Shown: positions 1 through 17,755 of the stretch, piece after piece
Position numbering within the stretch: position 1 is the first letter of the stretch
Layout: each line of letters begins with the position of its first letter
Source: Ignelater luminosus
Taxonomy: Eukaryota; Arthropoda; Insecta; Coleoptera; Elateridae
Length of the DNA stretch: 64,000 nt
Direction: 5' to 3'
Assembly (NCBI GenBank): GCA_011009095.1
Contig: VTPC01008661.1
Span: 1-64,000 of the forward strand
The notes under the pieces: model-generated
Database searches by the model: none
Told to the model about the DNA's origin: nothing
Seen by the model: the letters and a program-made list of their open reading frames with translations, nothing else
Made by a program: the position numbers and the translations under genes

Positions 1-1944
1 ATGGAATATCCTATATATCTCAGTAAATATGCATTTTATGGAAAAATGTTTTCTATAAAAGTTGTTTAGTGTTTAGTTTTACATTGCAGGGTAATACAAA
101 ATAACTATTTTTTAAACAAACAAAAGCGCAACGAATAATGCTTCAATTTTTTTAATGGGAAGGTATCCCTTTATTTTACTCATTTGATAGAGAATGTTTT
201 TCTGTTTTCAATGATGTATAACTTGGATACACTTGCATAGGTAAATTTTGATTAAAACCCAAAAAATTGTTTGAAAGCTTATTTCAATATTCAGCTGTTA
301 CGAACTGAAAATTTTGTATAACTACACTCTACAGTTCATAGAAGGTGTTCAAAGTGTGCACCATTTACAGCTTGGCAATAATGAAATCGTCTTTCAAATT
401 CGTTTACTGCATTTTAAATCGTTTCTGGTGCGATAGCTCTAATCTCTGTTCTAATACGGTCTTTTAGAGTTTCAATATCTTCAGGCATATCGACATAAAT
501 CTTATTTTTGAGATAGCCCCACAAAAAAAATCAAGTGAACTTAAATCCGGCGAGCGAGCTGACCATTCTACCGCACCTCTTCTGCCTATCCATCGATAAG
601 GGAAAGTATTATCAAGAAAGTGTCGGACATTAATTTCGAAATAAGGAGGAGCCCCGTCTTGTTACAACCATATTCTGTTATGGGGTACATCTGGGTCTAG
701 TTCATTAGGAAATAGAACAGCTAAAGCAGGAACTAAGTCAAATCTTAAAAATCTAGATAAGCATCCGCTGTTAAATTATGTTCTATGAAAAAAGGTCCCA
801 AAATTTGGGTTCCAATAATTCCTGCCCAGACATTGACTTTCTGCTGATATTGGGTGTGCCCTTCTACATACCAGCCAGAATTTAGCGAAGACCGGTAGCG
901 CGTGTTTTGTTTGTTAATGGTACCATTCAAACAAAACGTTGCCTCATCAGTGAAGAGGACATTTTTATGAAAATTTGCTTTTTCCTGAAGCCTGTGTTAT
1001 TTTTTCGCAAAATTGCAATCTTCGATCTAAATCATCTTCTAATAATTCTTGAACTATACAAGGTTTATACGGATGCCACTTCTCCTTTCTTCGAACTTCG
1101 TGTGCAGTGGATTTCTTCAAAGTATGTTCACGAGCAATTTGTCGAACAGAAACATGTGGATTTTCCACGACAGCCAACATTATATTCTCACGTTGTTCAT
1201 TATTTAGAGCTTTAGGTCTGCCCGTTTTTTGGACGATCTTTGACAGAACCCGTCTCGTGAAATTTATGCAAAATTTTACTTACAGTAGACTGACAAATAT
1301 GGTATTCGGGGTGCACGTTATTAAACAAATTGCAAACTTCCTCCGGTGTTCTCCTTCTGTCTTCATATCCCAGCATCATTAAAATTTCGATACGATGTTT
1401 TTCTGATAAATGATCCATAGCAAGTCGTATTTTTGTAACTTTGTTATCCTCACGTTAATCAAAATGCTTAAATTAATTAAACAAATAACTTTTCGCTTCA
1501 GTTCGGTTATTAATTGACATTTCTACGACGCAATCAATTGTTGCAACAAACAAAAGTGTATCACACCGACCATAATGTGACTAGATGATATTGAAAATTT
1601 TAAAGACCGCGTCTGGAAAGGTAACAGATGAATAAATAAACTTTTAAGAGTTATTCAAACAATTTATTGCGTTTTAATCAAATTTTACCTATGCAAGTGT
1701 ATCAAAGTTTTACATCATTGAAAAGAGAAAAACATTCTCTATCAAATGAGTAAAATAAAGGGATACCTTCCCATTGAAAAAATTGAAGCATTATTCATTG
1801 CGCTTTTGTTTTTTAAAAAATAGTTATTTGGTATTGCCCTGTAATGTAAAACTAAACACTAAACAACTTTTATAGAAAACATTTTTCCATAAAATGCATA
1901 TTTACTGAGATATATAAGATATTCCATACTTTTCGGGCACACTG
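1..1944 (-). mobile_element. Tc1/mariner-superfamily DD41D (rosa-like) transposon, left tip cut off by window start
   Basis: The first ~283 bases and bases ~1640-1944 are inverted copies of each other, so this is a transposon with long (~280-300 bp) terminal inverted repeats. Read on the minus strand from 1944, the end begins CAGTGTGCCCGAAAAGTATG and is flanked by TA (1945-1946), the usual target of this superfamily. The window starts about 25 bases inside the left repeat. Between the repeats lies a broken minus-strand transposase (separate entry). The long ends together with the DD41D signature suggest the rosa group. The element is non-functional because its only open frame is interrupted. 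Confidence 0.88.
336..1418 (-). pseudogene. Broken DD41D transposase
   Basis: The piece 1418-1212 begins MDHLSEKHRIEILMMLGYED and is a helix-turn-helix N-terminus. A second frame (1180-965) holds a second helix-turn-helix (VSVRQIAREHTLKKS) and the linker. A third (930-745) holds the VWAGIIG strand of the DDE domain. The C-terminal part, about 745 to 336, reads through QQDGAPPYF, RWIGRRG and SPDLSSLDFFLWG in another frame. Counting from the Asp of QQDGA to the Asp of SSLDFF gives 41 intervening residues, hence DD41D. The frame ends at a stop at 336-338. Several frameshifts and stops make it a pseudogene. It is not related by frame or motif to the DD34D mariners further on in the window. Confidence 0.85.
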
Positions 1945-1946
1945 TA

Positions 1947-4519
1947 CGTAAATCAGGCAGCAGTATACGTACTGAATTTCAGTTTCTTTGTAAATATTTT
2001 ACCTATGGCCTTTTTATCATAATAAAAAAAGTATAACAAATATCTTTATCTACTCGTGCCATTAAGTGTAATTAATTTACATTGTGTCTATCATTATGAT
2101 GTTATACGCGAAAGTCCAGAAGTGTTGACTTTTAGACCGTGATAAACACAACAGATGTTTTTATAGCACATCGATATTATATAATTCTTTGGAGCAAGTT
2201 ATAACGCAACAACCTATATAATATAGAATAAAATACTGCAATGTAATATTATATACCTAGTTAGCATTTTCTTTTTATCATTTTAACATGATGTTTTTAT
2301 AAAGTTAGTCTGATAATAAATCTTGAACGGATAACACCAAAAGAATTAAAAAGAGAATATTTTTAATTCAGGGATTTTGGAAAATTCGTTTTTTAAAAAC
2401 CACCAATCTCATTTGAAACTTATAATTAGCAAGATAATCAGATTCTATATTTTGTTATTCAAAATTACTTATAAACTTCAAGAAAATTGTGTTATTTCAT
2501 TAGAAAATTTAGCAAATACTTTTTTATAATTAAGTTTGCCAATTTTGTTTCGATTCCCATCGATTATTAAAAAAATTTATTTTTTTAAAAATAAAGCAAA
2601 AATGAGTTTACAATTTTTATTTATTTTATTATTTTATGTAGCATTAATTTAATTAAATAAACTTAAATAAGTTGCCACAATTGTTAATAGAAAATTGCAA
2701 TAATATACTTATCGGCCGCTTATAATAATAGTTAGTAATTTATTTATATTTGTACAATTATACAAATACAGATATAGAAATTCTTCAAATTTCCACCTTT
2801 TCCTATTTCTTATCAGTATTGCTAGTAGTGTAGCCACTTCAATAGTTATAATTTATAAGTACTCAATTAATCATACACGTTTTGGTTTATCTATGGAATA
2901 TTATTGTTAAAGGTCATCCATACTTAGAATTGTTTTTTGCTCTAGTTTCAAAGTCACAACTGATTTGTTAAGTCATGGTGTAGTCATTAGTATAATTCCG
3001 TTAAACTTTGTGCCCATTTGCATGCAATTTTTTATTACAATTACAATCGCACTATGAGGAAATCCTATGACAGAATGTTGCTTTGTCTTTCTTTAAACAA
3101 CTAATAAAATAATTATTATTTGATATAGTATTCTGGAAATTCATTTTTGAAAGTCAATCGATTCTAAGTGAATCTGAGAATTTGCAGGCAACTTTGAACC
3201 ACATTACAACTTCTCATCCAGGATGACCAAAAGATATCAACTCACCTATAGCACTGACTGTTAAGTACTCTATTGATATCTTCGACTTTATCAAAGTTAT
3301 CCTTGGATTGGTATTGAATATTGGAAATAAAACCTTTTTAATCCTTCTGGATAAAGATAAAGACGATTTGTTGTTGGTGCACAAGATAAGTAAGGTCATG
3401 ACGGTAGTCTAGCTCAGCAATCGCGAACCTTTTTAAAAATTAGTAGAACATTAATCGGCCAGTCATTCCCTGGTTCAGGTGGCTCCAGTAGTGAAACTTA
3501 GAAATAGCTCGTAGCTCATCCAAATTTTTATTGAGTTTAGCTTTAGGCAATTAATTAAGCAAGTGGAAAGTAACAAATATATTACAAATTTCAGCAGACA
3601 GCAGCATATTTTTGCTTACTGTCTCATTAGAGTAAAAAGCCAGATAAATAGTAAACTATGCTTGTCTTCACATCTCTGTTTTCACTTTTAACTCTAAGCG
3701 CTCTACAATCGTTCGGTTATTATCAAAAGAGCTCTCGCACATTTGAATTGGAGTAGAGCCAGTAGAGTTAGCGGAGAAATAACCCCTAAAATTTTTCATC
3801 AAACGCAAACTGATTCTCTGAATAAGTATGTGCTTTGAATTCGTACACCCACTGTTTAACAAGTGTACGAAGACTTCAGCTCTCTAGATTTTAGAGTGTA
3901 ACTACGCCTATGCTGAACACGCACTCCAAACGTACTTTATGTTGGCGTGTAAGAATTTTGTTGTTGTGGGTGTAAAATCGTTTTTAGGCAATAAAGTGAA
4001 ATATATAGAGCCACTATGGTTAAGAATAGAGCTACTTAGCTACTTTTAATACAGATTGGATTAATCCAGAATGTTCAGAACGGAATGTTTATTGTTCATT
4101 TCAGACAAGGCTGGCTCAAGACGTTAGGCGTCCTAGACGTAGCCTAAAGACGTTAAAGGGCACGCAAGTAAGACTTGCTTTCCAAGTCTATTTCGAGGTC
4201 AGGATGGGATCATTCACGCCGAGGTCCTAAAAAGTACTTCAGGCGTCTGCATGCTTTGAACCAGCACTGACTTTAGATACTGTTAACTGTCCTCATACAA
4301 CACGTTGGATTAGCAAAAAATAAACTTCTTAATATAATTCATACCTTTTTACAACTGAAATATTCTATTCAGCAATTCACTGCAATTTCTTCACGAAATC
4401 TGCTCAATGCGCATTTTGCCAAATGTTAACTTTCTGGTTTGGAACACTAAAGATGGCTGTGGTTAGAATCTTAACATCAGTTCCAGACATTTTATCAAGC
4501 CAACTATAAGATAAGATTA
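1947..4519. other. AT-rich intergenic stretch without recognised gene
   Basis: No open frame with recognisable protein character was found on either strand. The sequence is very AT-rich to about 3000, then more mixed. Small frames such as 3399-3214 and 3862-3668 on the minus strand have no motif I recognise. The segment 4100-4260 is richer in GC and may be decayed repeat. Confidence 0.5.
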
Positions 4520-5165
4520 GGTTAGGGATGTGGAGCTCCATATTTCAATGCGAGCTCCTCGATATCAGGGAGGCACTGAAGTTTATTAGGGATAATGATT
4601 TTGCATTTAGGGAATGTGCTCTAAATAATGATAGTAGATCAGTATTAATGGCATTAGAGGGTATGAAAAAGGTTACAGGTAGAAACATGGCAGGTATACA
4701 AGGTAGTAGATAGAATTAGGATGAGGGTAAGGTGGATAAAGGCACATGTAGGATTAGAGGGAAATGGGAGAGCTGACGAGTTAACTAGACAGGCAGCTAT
4801 AGAAGAGGGGGTCGAGGCGGTGTTACACACCGTCCCCTGAACGTTAGTTAAGAGAAGGTTAAGAAAAAGGACAATAGAACTATGGAATGGTAGATGGAAT
4901 CTTGCCAATACAGGTCGGCTAACGTCAAGATGTATTCAGAGTAGTGAGATAAGAGCTAGGATAGGAAATTTAGATATGGATATAGTATAGTTAATCACGG
5001 AGCATGGAGATTTTAGGTCATATTTACTAAAAATAGCGAAAATATCCACAGAGGAGATACGAAGTGAGTGTGGTGAAGGGGAAGAGAACGCAGAACATGT
5101 GCTGTTTAGGTGTAGGTTAGAGCAACAGGCAAGAGATGAAGGGGATAGGAGGCTAGTTATGATAG
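4520..5165 (+). mobile_element. Non-LTR retrotransposon remnant, RNase H and C-terminal zinc motif
   Basis: The translated sequence, with frame changes near 4700 and several stops, contains ALNNDSRSVLMAL, then WIKAHVGLEGNGRADELTRQ, which is the last catalytic block of a retrotransposon RNase H (His, then Asn...Asp). Further on, around 5070-5140, comes a CGEGEENAEHVLFRC stretch, the Cys-His motif that closes ORF2 of I/R1-group elements. The 5' part with endonuclease and reverse transcriptase is missing. A 361-bp MITE follows directly at 5166 and the same reading continues at 5527. RNase H places it in the I/R1 group; the exact clade is not resolved. Confidence 0.75.
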
Positions 5166-5526
5166 GTTCACGATGTTTATGGATCGTAATAAGTCATTTT
5201 TTCATTTTGTTAGGTTGGAAGTGTTTTCTTTGAAAATTGCCTTACCTGCGGCTTTATTTGGAGCCGTTGCACGATCAAAAATTTCGCATAAACGTTTAGT
5301 ATTGATTAGGTTTGTTTTGTTAAAATGAAATCAAGTTTTCCTTATATTTGCAGAGTTACATAAAAAGGCAACAGCGTGAAGTCAAACTGTCACAAAATCA
5401 TAACCTTAAAGTACATTAAGCGTCAATAAGATTCTACAAGCTGAGTTAATAGATACACAGCCCGGTTTACAATACTCAAACTGTCATTCTGCCACAGCCA
5501 TATACGATCCATAAACATCGTGAACG
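5166..5526. mobile_element. 361-bp MITE with perfect 23-bp inverted ends
   Basis: Bases 5166-5188 (starting GTTCACGATGTTTATGGATC) are repeated exactly as the reverse complement at 5504-5526. The interior has no coding potential. The element interrupts the C-terminal region of the non-LTR remnant on both sides. No convincing target-site duplication is visible, so the superfamily is left open. Confidence 0.72.
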
Positions 5527-6020
5527 CTGTATAGGTGGTCAAGAAATGTCGAAGAGGCAGGTAGGCTAAGCAGGGTAGTAAAATGGTGGATAGAGTTTAA
5601 GAATTTTGCAAAGAAAGTGGAAAGACTAAAGGTGCCAAGGGAGATTTAGGATTTAGGCAAACGTAGACATAGGTAAGTTAGGCGCTTGACCCTGCCCACA
5701 TCGCTCCGAGAGCCTAACCTATGGAGTCGCAGACCGCCTGTCCAGCTAACTCGCTTGAGTAAGAGGGCTGCCATGGAGCTTTGGCAAATGAACCAACCGT
5801 TCCGCCCCTCGCAATTACACGGACACTTTCTACGTAGATACACTAGTACGTCGGCGGCTAGACGTTAGGCACGGTATCCTGACGAAGCAATAACCCAGGC
5901 CACTCGGGTCACCTGGCGGAAGACGGGCGAGAAGCGTCCGGGAAGAGCAACCGGTGCTGGTGAAGCGGTAATGGGTGTGGGGGAGGGGCGATGGGGGTGG
6001 CGTTGGCCGTTTAGGGGCCA
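5527..6020 (+). mobile_element. 3' end and tail of the same non-LTR element
   Basis: Around 5580-5650 the frame reads WWIEFKNFAKKVERLKVPRE followed by a stop. The matching text WWMEFKRFPKKVDRLKVPTH plus stop occurs at 47641-47709. After the stop both copies carry a GC-rich tail that shares the block CAATAACCCAGGCCACTCGG or nearly so (about 5889 here, 47988 there), so this is a shared 3' untranslated tail of one family. The minus-strand frame 6167-5865 is a shadow of this tail. Confidence 0.68.
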
Positions 6021-6514
6021 GTGATCGGGCGCGGATATGGAAGGCAGTGGTAGGGCATTAATAGGGTAAATAGGATACATAATGTAAAAAGGGCAAATAG
6101 GATAAATAGGGCAAATAGAGTGATTAGGGAACACACATGATTGGCAATAATTAGGAGGGTAGTACATTAGAAACCAAACCGATATAGCTTAGATAAGGTC
6201 CTCAAAGTGCGATAAGGTCAAGAGGCGCAAACTGTCAAATAACATCAAGACAAGTCGGTGGGGTCCGAATAAAATGTACTGCTCGTGCGGATTGGTAGGG
6301 AAAGATCAGAGGGGGCAGGGGTGGAATGGTCCGCTATTAGTAAGCGAACAGGGCTCGCGGATGGAACCAAACTAATATTTTAGTTGATCAGAATTTCAAG
6401 AGAAAGATTATAACGCGAATTAGCAGAGGATGTTGTACCTTATGGGCGAGCATCCTCCGCGACGGAGGTGATCGATGTGAAGGTGAAGCCCAACCTGTTC
6501 CTAGGCATAAGATC

Positions 6515-7330
6515 TCCTGATAAGTCTTATTCCAGGAGGGTTAAAATAAGAAAAGTGCATTAGATCGATGAAACTACACCTGAAGCCTGGCGTCCGATCA
6601 AAATGCCATTTCATAGCCCGAATCTTCTCGACGATACTCTCTTGTTTTTGAGTGTTTCTTTGTTTCCTTGCCACTCCAAAAGAGATAGATCAACGTGAAA
6701 CTCTGTTTGTTGGTATCAATGAGAAGCCAAGTATAAGCTAAGCATCACCAGTGAGCATGTGGCAGTCTCTAGGTGTAACTCTATGTAGGTTTCTATCTAG
6801 CTCTCTTAGGGAATTTGATGAATCGCGAAGCCCAACCCTCTTCGTTTATTGCTTTTTTAAGAAGATTGCTGGACCAGTCGAAATGCGGAACTTTTTCACT
6901 CGTTTTGGCTTTCTTGAATCGGTTGATTAGAACCTGTGTTTGTATTATTTCTTTCAAGAAGGTCAATCTGAATTCCAGTTTTCAGACAAAAACAATCCTA
7001 ATAGGCGACTGTTGTAAGCCTCCACACCAACATCTATTCAAAAAGCATTAGAAAATTGGAGCATTTTGCCGTAATGAGACTTAGTTCCGACTCCATATTC
7101 CCTGCTGCTTGCTGTGTTAAGCTTGCTAGAATTTCCCTTCTGTCACTTTTAAAGTTGCAATAAAACTCAATGAGAAGCCAAGAATAAGCCAAGCATCACC
7201 AGTGAGCGTATGGCAATAAAACTCAGATGCGTTTTTAGGCCTCTCGGTAGTGCTGAGAACTTTGGGAATCTTTTTCCAGCGCTTCCTTGTTTCTAGGGAG
7301 TTACGATAGGAATTTGGCCCGCCAGAGGTT
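6515..7330. repeat. Dispersed repeat, copy 1 (partner at 11768-12480)
   Basis: From CCTGATAAGTCTTATTCC onwards this segment can be followed alongside 11768-12480 with many substitutions and indels: both carry a TTAGATCGATGAA block, a TGTTTGTTGGTAT-like block, and a closing AATAAAACTCAGA...TTTCTAG(G)GAGTTAC-type block. It also contains an internal direct repeat: the phrase starting AATGAGAAGCCAAG at 6718 recurs at 7170. No protein motif was seen. It could be an untranslated part of a retroelement. Confidence 0.6.
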
Positions 7331-7887
7331 TCATTAATGCTACCTCATCAGGCTTAGTCCTCCAGAAGTGCGTTGTTGCGGTATTGTTTGGTACAGTCTG
7401 GTGAGAAGCGATTCTTCTTGAAGGTACAAATCTCAACACACAGTTGTTTTGAAATCATCAACAATTCCTTGTATCACTGCAAACACTACATATCAGCATA
7501 TTAAGATTTTTTTCTCAAAACGAACAAATTTAATTTTTCATCCAGCACTTTTCTTGTGATTTGTTTTTCTGTAGGTATCAATTTGCCAGAACACTACCAG
7601 GACCATTCCATATTAAGCACAGGAAGTTCATTACGCATAAAGTTTGTTGCTTTGCAAGAAGGTGTTTGATTGGAATGCGTTTTCCCTTCAGGCAGTCTTC
7701 GTTCCCAACTTTGTAATCATGATTCTTTCCTATTTACACCATTAGGCCTTGCCAAAGAACAGATTATGTTTCTAACATATGCAGTTGCACAAACCAGTAA
7801 CAATAATTTTTGTAATTAATTTACATTTTGTGTGACAATGGGACTATTTTAAAACAAATTCATTCTCAATTATTCTATTGATTCTAG

Positions 7888-13495
<5,608 letters not shown>

Positions 13496-13532
13496 ACAGA
13501 AGAATGAAACACGTATTCAAATTTATTTTTCT

Positions 13533-13538
13533 ATTAAA
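13533..13538 (+). promoter_or_regulatory. Possible polyadenylation signal of the esterase
   Basis: ATTAAA lies 38 bases after the esterase stop codon in AT-rich sequence. It is the common single-base variant of AATAAA. Confidence 0.4.
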
Positions 13539-13559
13539 AATGTAATAAGTGCATTATTA

Positions 13560-16160
13560 AATTGTATTTGCATATTATTTTTGCTTTTTTTCTTTATTAA
13601 TTTTAACAAAATTGTCGTGGCAACTAAAATAACGGAAGCAAAGTAAAGGATATAATAAAAGTGTTATATTCCGTTAAAAGTTTTAAGAACTGCGCTTAAA
13701 CAAGCATAAAATTGAGTTGAACTTTATAAGAGAGCCCAAGACCCAGCTTGTAAGTACATAACTAAGAGACATTTACTAAAATTACCTGGAAACACTTCCA
13801 AAAGTAGTAAAATTTAAGTAACAATGAATTTTCGATGCTTCCGGTTGCCTTTAAAGCATTTTACAATATATCCGCAGCAGGTATAAGTAAAGAGAACATT
13901 GTTTCAAGGAAAACTTTCGAACAAAGTGCTAAAAGTGTTGAGCACATTTTCAAGAACCATTTTCACGTCTGAGAAAAGCATCAACATCAATTTTTATGTT
14001 ATAAGAGAGGCTTAGGGGCAACGACGGTTAATTTACTTAACAGGGACGCGCATTTTTCTGTATATAAAACACTTTCTTAATTAGAAAGTATTCATATAGA
14101 GTAAATTATGTCGGCGCAGTAATAAATTTATTTGGTGTGGCGTGTGACTACTGCAAATGGTGCGCGTTGCTGAATATACAACCCACAGCAGATGCTGCTG
14201 AAACTCACGCATCTAAAATTTATGATGGAAGCGGTAAAAAAACACTGAACTGAAAATTTTGCTTTTGTATCAAAAATGACATATTACACGAGGGAAGCGT
14301 ATTCAAACATTTCAGTTGCAAAAATTTTATACGATACAGCATTTTTTATACCGGATGATATAAAGTGCGTAATTTAGAAATTTCCCGGTAATATTCAAAT
14401 TGCAACGAAAACAGTAAAAGCAAGGAAAAATTGATGTTGTATGCTATATATATTTGAGTTATTTCAAATAACACACAGAACAGTAAAAACGGAAAGACGC
14501 AAAACAAAAATAGGAGCGGAAAGAAAGCGTCCCAAATCGGAACATATATTTCCCATGCTTTGATATTCGACAAACGACTTAGATAAAGGGAATGTAAACG
14601 ACATAGCTTAAATCTGCCAAGGATGAAACGCACTCCTATCTAATGCTAAATCATACATGAGAGAAGAATGTTTAAGGAGAATAGAGGAACCTTTGACTTT
14701 TTCTTTTGTACATACACAATAACGATTGAAATATTCAGGATTTACTTTTAAAGTAGGATATAAAAAATGTAAAGTACAAACGTACAATATTTTAGGTTTG
14801 TGATTCTTGCGTTTAATATGAGATAAGGTGCTTTTGTTATTTTTCACCAGGTAAGTGATACTTAAGTTTATTTCGTCTGCTTAGATAACTATTATGAAAC
14901 TATAATTATATTTGATAATCGTAAAATTAGAGGCTTTACGAAATACCCTCTTTATTACTGACTATCTAAAATTGTTTTTTCGTTTTACAACACGTTAATT
15001 TTCTGTACAATAAGATTCTAGAAAACTGTAGGTCACATTAGTATATTTTAATTACAATTACAAATTTTAATTACACACAGACACAGAAGATAAGATGTAC
15101 AGATACTTGCAGCATTAAAAATAATGCATTTAATCGTAAATCCGAAGCAGACTGTCCATATAATTAGAGAATCTACTCAAGATTTTGACACTCTGCATTT
15201 AAGTAGAAACCCTGAATTGCTGACAAAATTATATCATCCTTCAAACAACAATTCTGGACATCGAAGCCAAACAGTATTAAGTCACTTTATGTTTATGTTG
15301 CAAGAGAACGATTTAAATATTTTGACTGTTGTATCTTAAAACTTCTTTGTCAAGCAAAACTATCTATAACAGTTCTGAATATTAGTTTTATCCCAAGTAG
15401 CACAGCTTATTGTACCAATATTTTTGGTATACTGGCGTTAAGTGTTAAATGTAACGCTTTTTTATAGAAGTAAAACGTTGGCAACCAAGATCTGCCAATT
15501 GTAAAACTACAAGGTAGGAGATACATCTCCATCTAATAAAGGAAACATATTTATTTGCACTTATTGGTAATATATTGGCTGCCAATGTTAATCTAATATA
15601 AAAGTGCTAGTTTAGAAAGATATCTTAAAGCAACCTGGGGTTTACATTTTGCCAACTTATTGGTAATATATTGGATTCCAAGGTTAGTTTAATATTGTTA
15701 TGTATTCCAAGTAATAAGAGCAGTACACATGGTAACTCTTAATTTATTAAATAACGCTTCATATAACTTTATTGAGTACAGCTTAATATTCTTAACATTC
15801 TAAATATTCTGACTAATAACACTACACGACTACAACACAACCGTTAGGTTAAGTACCACCGGAAGGTTATATATTTTAAAGAAAAGGCCTGTTCACCCAC
15901 ACTCCTATTTAGGTTAATTCACAATAAATATAAGAGTGTTAGTTTGGGAAGATGTCTTTAAGTATTCTTGGATTTACGTATGTTCAGTTTGTCGGTAATA
16001 TATTTATCATCAACGTATATCCAACATGAAACTACTATGACTGGCATGTATGTGTCACAGATGTTGAACATCTATATCGTACTTATATTGATAATACAAT
16101 GATTGCCAACCTACCTGCAATATTAGACTCGTATATTATTTTATGCTTTCATTTTGTATT
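13560..16160. other. Intergenic region, no gene; diverged repeat units at its right end
   Basis: No recognisable coding region on either strand. From about 15560 to 16080 a phrase of the type TTGGTAATATATTGG, followed by (AATATAA)AAGTG(C/T)TAGTTT and GA(T/A)(A/G)T(A/C)TT(A/T)AAG, recurs two to three times. The series is broken by an unrelated stretch of about 200 bp (15707-15915). This looks like an interrupted tandem repeat, too diverged to set unit length firmly. Confidence 0.4.
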
Positions 16161-16192
16161 TATACAGGGAGAATACTTTCAGACGCAACATA

Positions 16193-17473
16193 CGAGGGCG
16201 GTTCAGTAAGTACCCGTGTTTGACGACAGAAGGCGTTCCTGAGGGAAGTTCGTGTTATGATCGTGTGCTGCCATCTATCAAACGACGGTATAACAAATTG
16301 CTGATTGATAGGTTAGTTTGGATTTGATAGCCATTTGAGTAAGACGTGTTTCGTGATTTTAGCTAAGATGGAAAAAGAGCAGTATCGTTCGGTAATTCGC
16401 TTTCTGTTTTTGGATGGGAAAAAATGCGAGGAGATAAAAGCAAAGTTGGATGCTGTTTATGGGGACACTTCGCCATCTATGACCACAGTTAGATATTGGT
16501 TCAACGAATTTAAACGTGGGCGAACATCCGTTTTTGATGAGGAGCGACCAGGACGCCCGGCAGACGTGGTTACCGAGGAAATCATTCAAAAAGTCCACGA
16601 CATGATTCTCGCTGATCGACGAACGAAAGTGCGTGAAGTAGCAGAGGCCGTAGGTGTGTCGACCGGAACGGCAATTAATATTTTACATGATAAGTTGGCG
16701 ATGAAAAAATTGTCGGCGCGATGGGTGCCGCGATTGCTAACGGTGGACAACAAGCGGATGCGGCTGTTAACTTCGAAGCAGTGTTTAGAGCAATTTAAGC
16801 GAAATCCGAAGGAGTTTTTGCGTCGAGTTGTCGTCGTTGATGAAACTTGGATTCATCATTACACACCAGAAACTAAGCAACAATCAAAACAATGGATTTC
16901 TCCCGGTGAATCTGCTCCAAAGAAGGCGAAGACGGTTCCATCGGCCGGAAAGGTTATGGCGACGATTTTTTGGGATGCGAACGGCGTCATCCTCATGGAT
17001 TTTTTAGAAAAAGGAAGAACGATCACTGGACAATACTACAGTGAGTTATTAGACAGCTTCGACAAAAAATTGAAGGAGACACGGCCGCATTTGGCGAAAA
17101 AGAAGGTGCTGTTTCACCACGATAACGCACCAGGACATTCATCCGGAGTTGTCGCCGCCAAACTGCATGAATTGCGTTATGAATTGCTGCCGCACCCCAC
17201 CCAATCTGGCTCCCTGCGACTTTTTCTTGTTTCCTAACATGAGGAAATGGCTCGCGGGAAAAAGATTTAGCTCAAACGAGGAAGTCATCGCCGAAATAGA
17301 GGCGTATTTTGGAGAGTTCGACAAATCCTATTTTTTGGAGGGGTTAAAAAAATGGCAGGAACGTTGGGAGAAGTGTATATTTCTAAAAGGAGACTATGTT
17401 GAAAAATAAAAAAAAATTTTTGAAAAAAATTGTGTCTTCATTTCTAACACGGGTACTTATTGAACCGCCCTCG
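16193..17473 (+). mobile_element. mariner (irritans-like, DD34D), 1281 bp, inactivated
   Basis: The ends read CGAGGGCGGTTCAGTAAGTA at 16193 and its reverse complement, with one mismatch, at the right end (about 28 bp). TA is duplicated on both sides (16191-16192 and 17474-17475). The element sits inside the left arm of a MITE, whose uninterrupted right arm shows the single TA of the empty site. The transposase inside has a small deletion (separate entry). Confidence 0.93.
16368..17409 (+). pseudogene. mariner transposase with 8-bp frameshift deletion
   Basis: The start was set at MEKEQYRSVIRFLFLDGKK (16368); an upstream in-frame Met at 16335 lies outside the family's usual N-terminus. The protein shows the paired helix-turn-helix region, ARWVPRLLT linker, first Asp in VVDETWIHHYTPE, second in LFHHDNAPGHSS, then breaks near 17200. 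Downstream NLAPCDFFLF with the third Asp continues in another frame to GDYVEK and a stop at 17409. Comparing the break with the standard HPPYSP(D/N)LAP text indicates loss of 8 bases. Otherwise the frame is open, so this is a fairly young inactivation. Confidence 0.92.
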
Positions 17474-17755
17474 TACTCTTGTGTATGCAATGTAATTAAA
17501 ATCGAATATTTTCAAATGCTATAATACAATTAGTTTCGTTGTCATGGTTTCCTATTTTAGATTATTTTTTAAATAATGGAACAATGAGTTTCGTTGTTAT
17601 GGTTTCTTATTTTTAAATTGTTTGAAAAATAATTTAACATAAGAAACCATGACAAAGAAATTTATTGTATTATTCCCTATGTTGCATTTGAAAATATTCG
17701 ATTTTATTTACGTTGCATATACAAGAGTATGTCGCGTCTGAAAGTATTCTCCCTC

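Larger units (their letters stand above)
16165..17755. mobile_element. MITE (about 308 bp when empty) split by a mariner insertion
   Basis: The left arm begins CAGGGAGAATACTTTCAGAC at 16165, runs to 16192, and resumes after the mariner at 17474 as CTCTTGTGTATGCAATG... to about 17530. The right arm, 17676-17755, is the reverse complement of exactly this joined sequence, with a few substitutions. The element is bordered by TA/TATA. The centre (17530-17675) has a direct repeat of a block with GTTTCGTTGT(C/T)ATGGTTTC and one inverted copy. No coding capacity. Confidence 0.85.

Noticed and set aside
5865-6167. 100-codon minus-strand frame with repeated CPIYPI words
   Set aside because: It is antisense to the 3' tail of a LINE family; repeats come from simple GGATAAATAGGGCAAATAG-type tail sequence.
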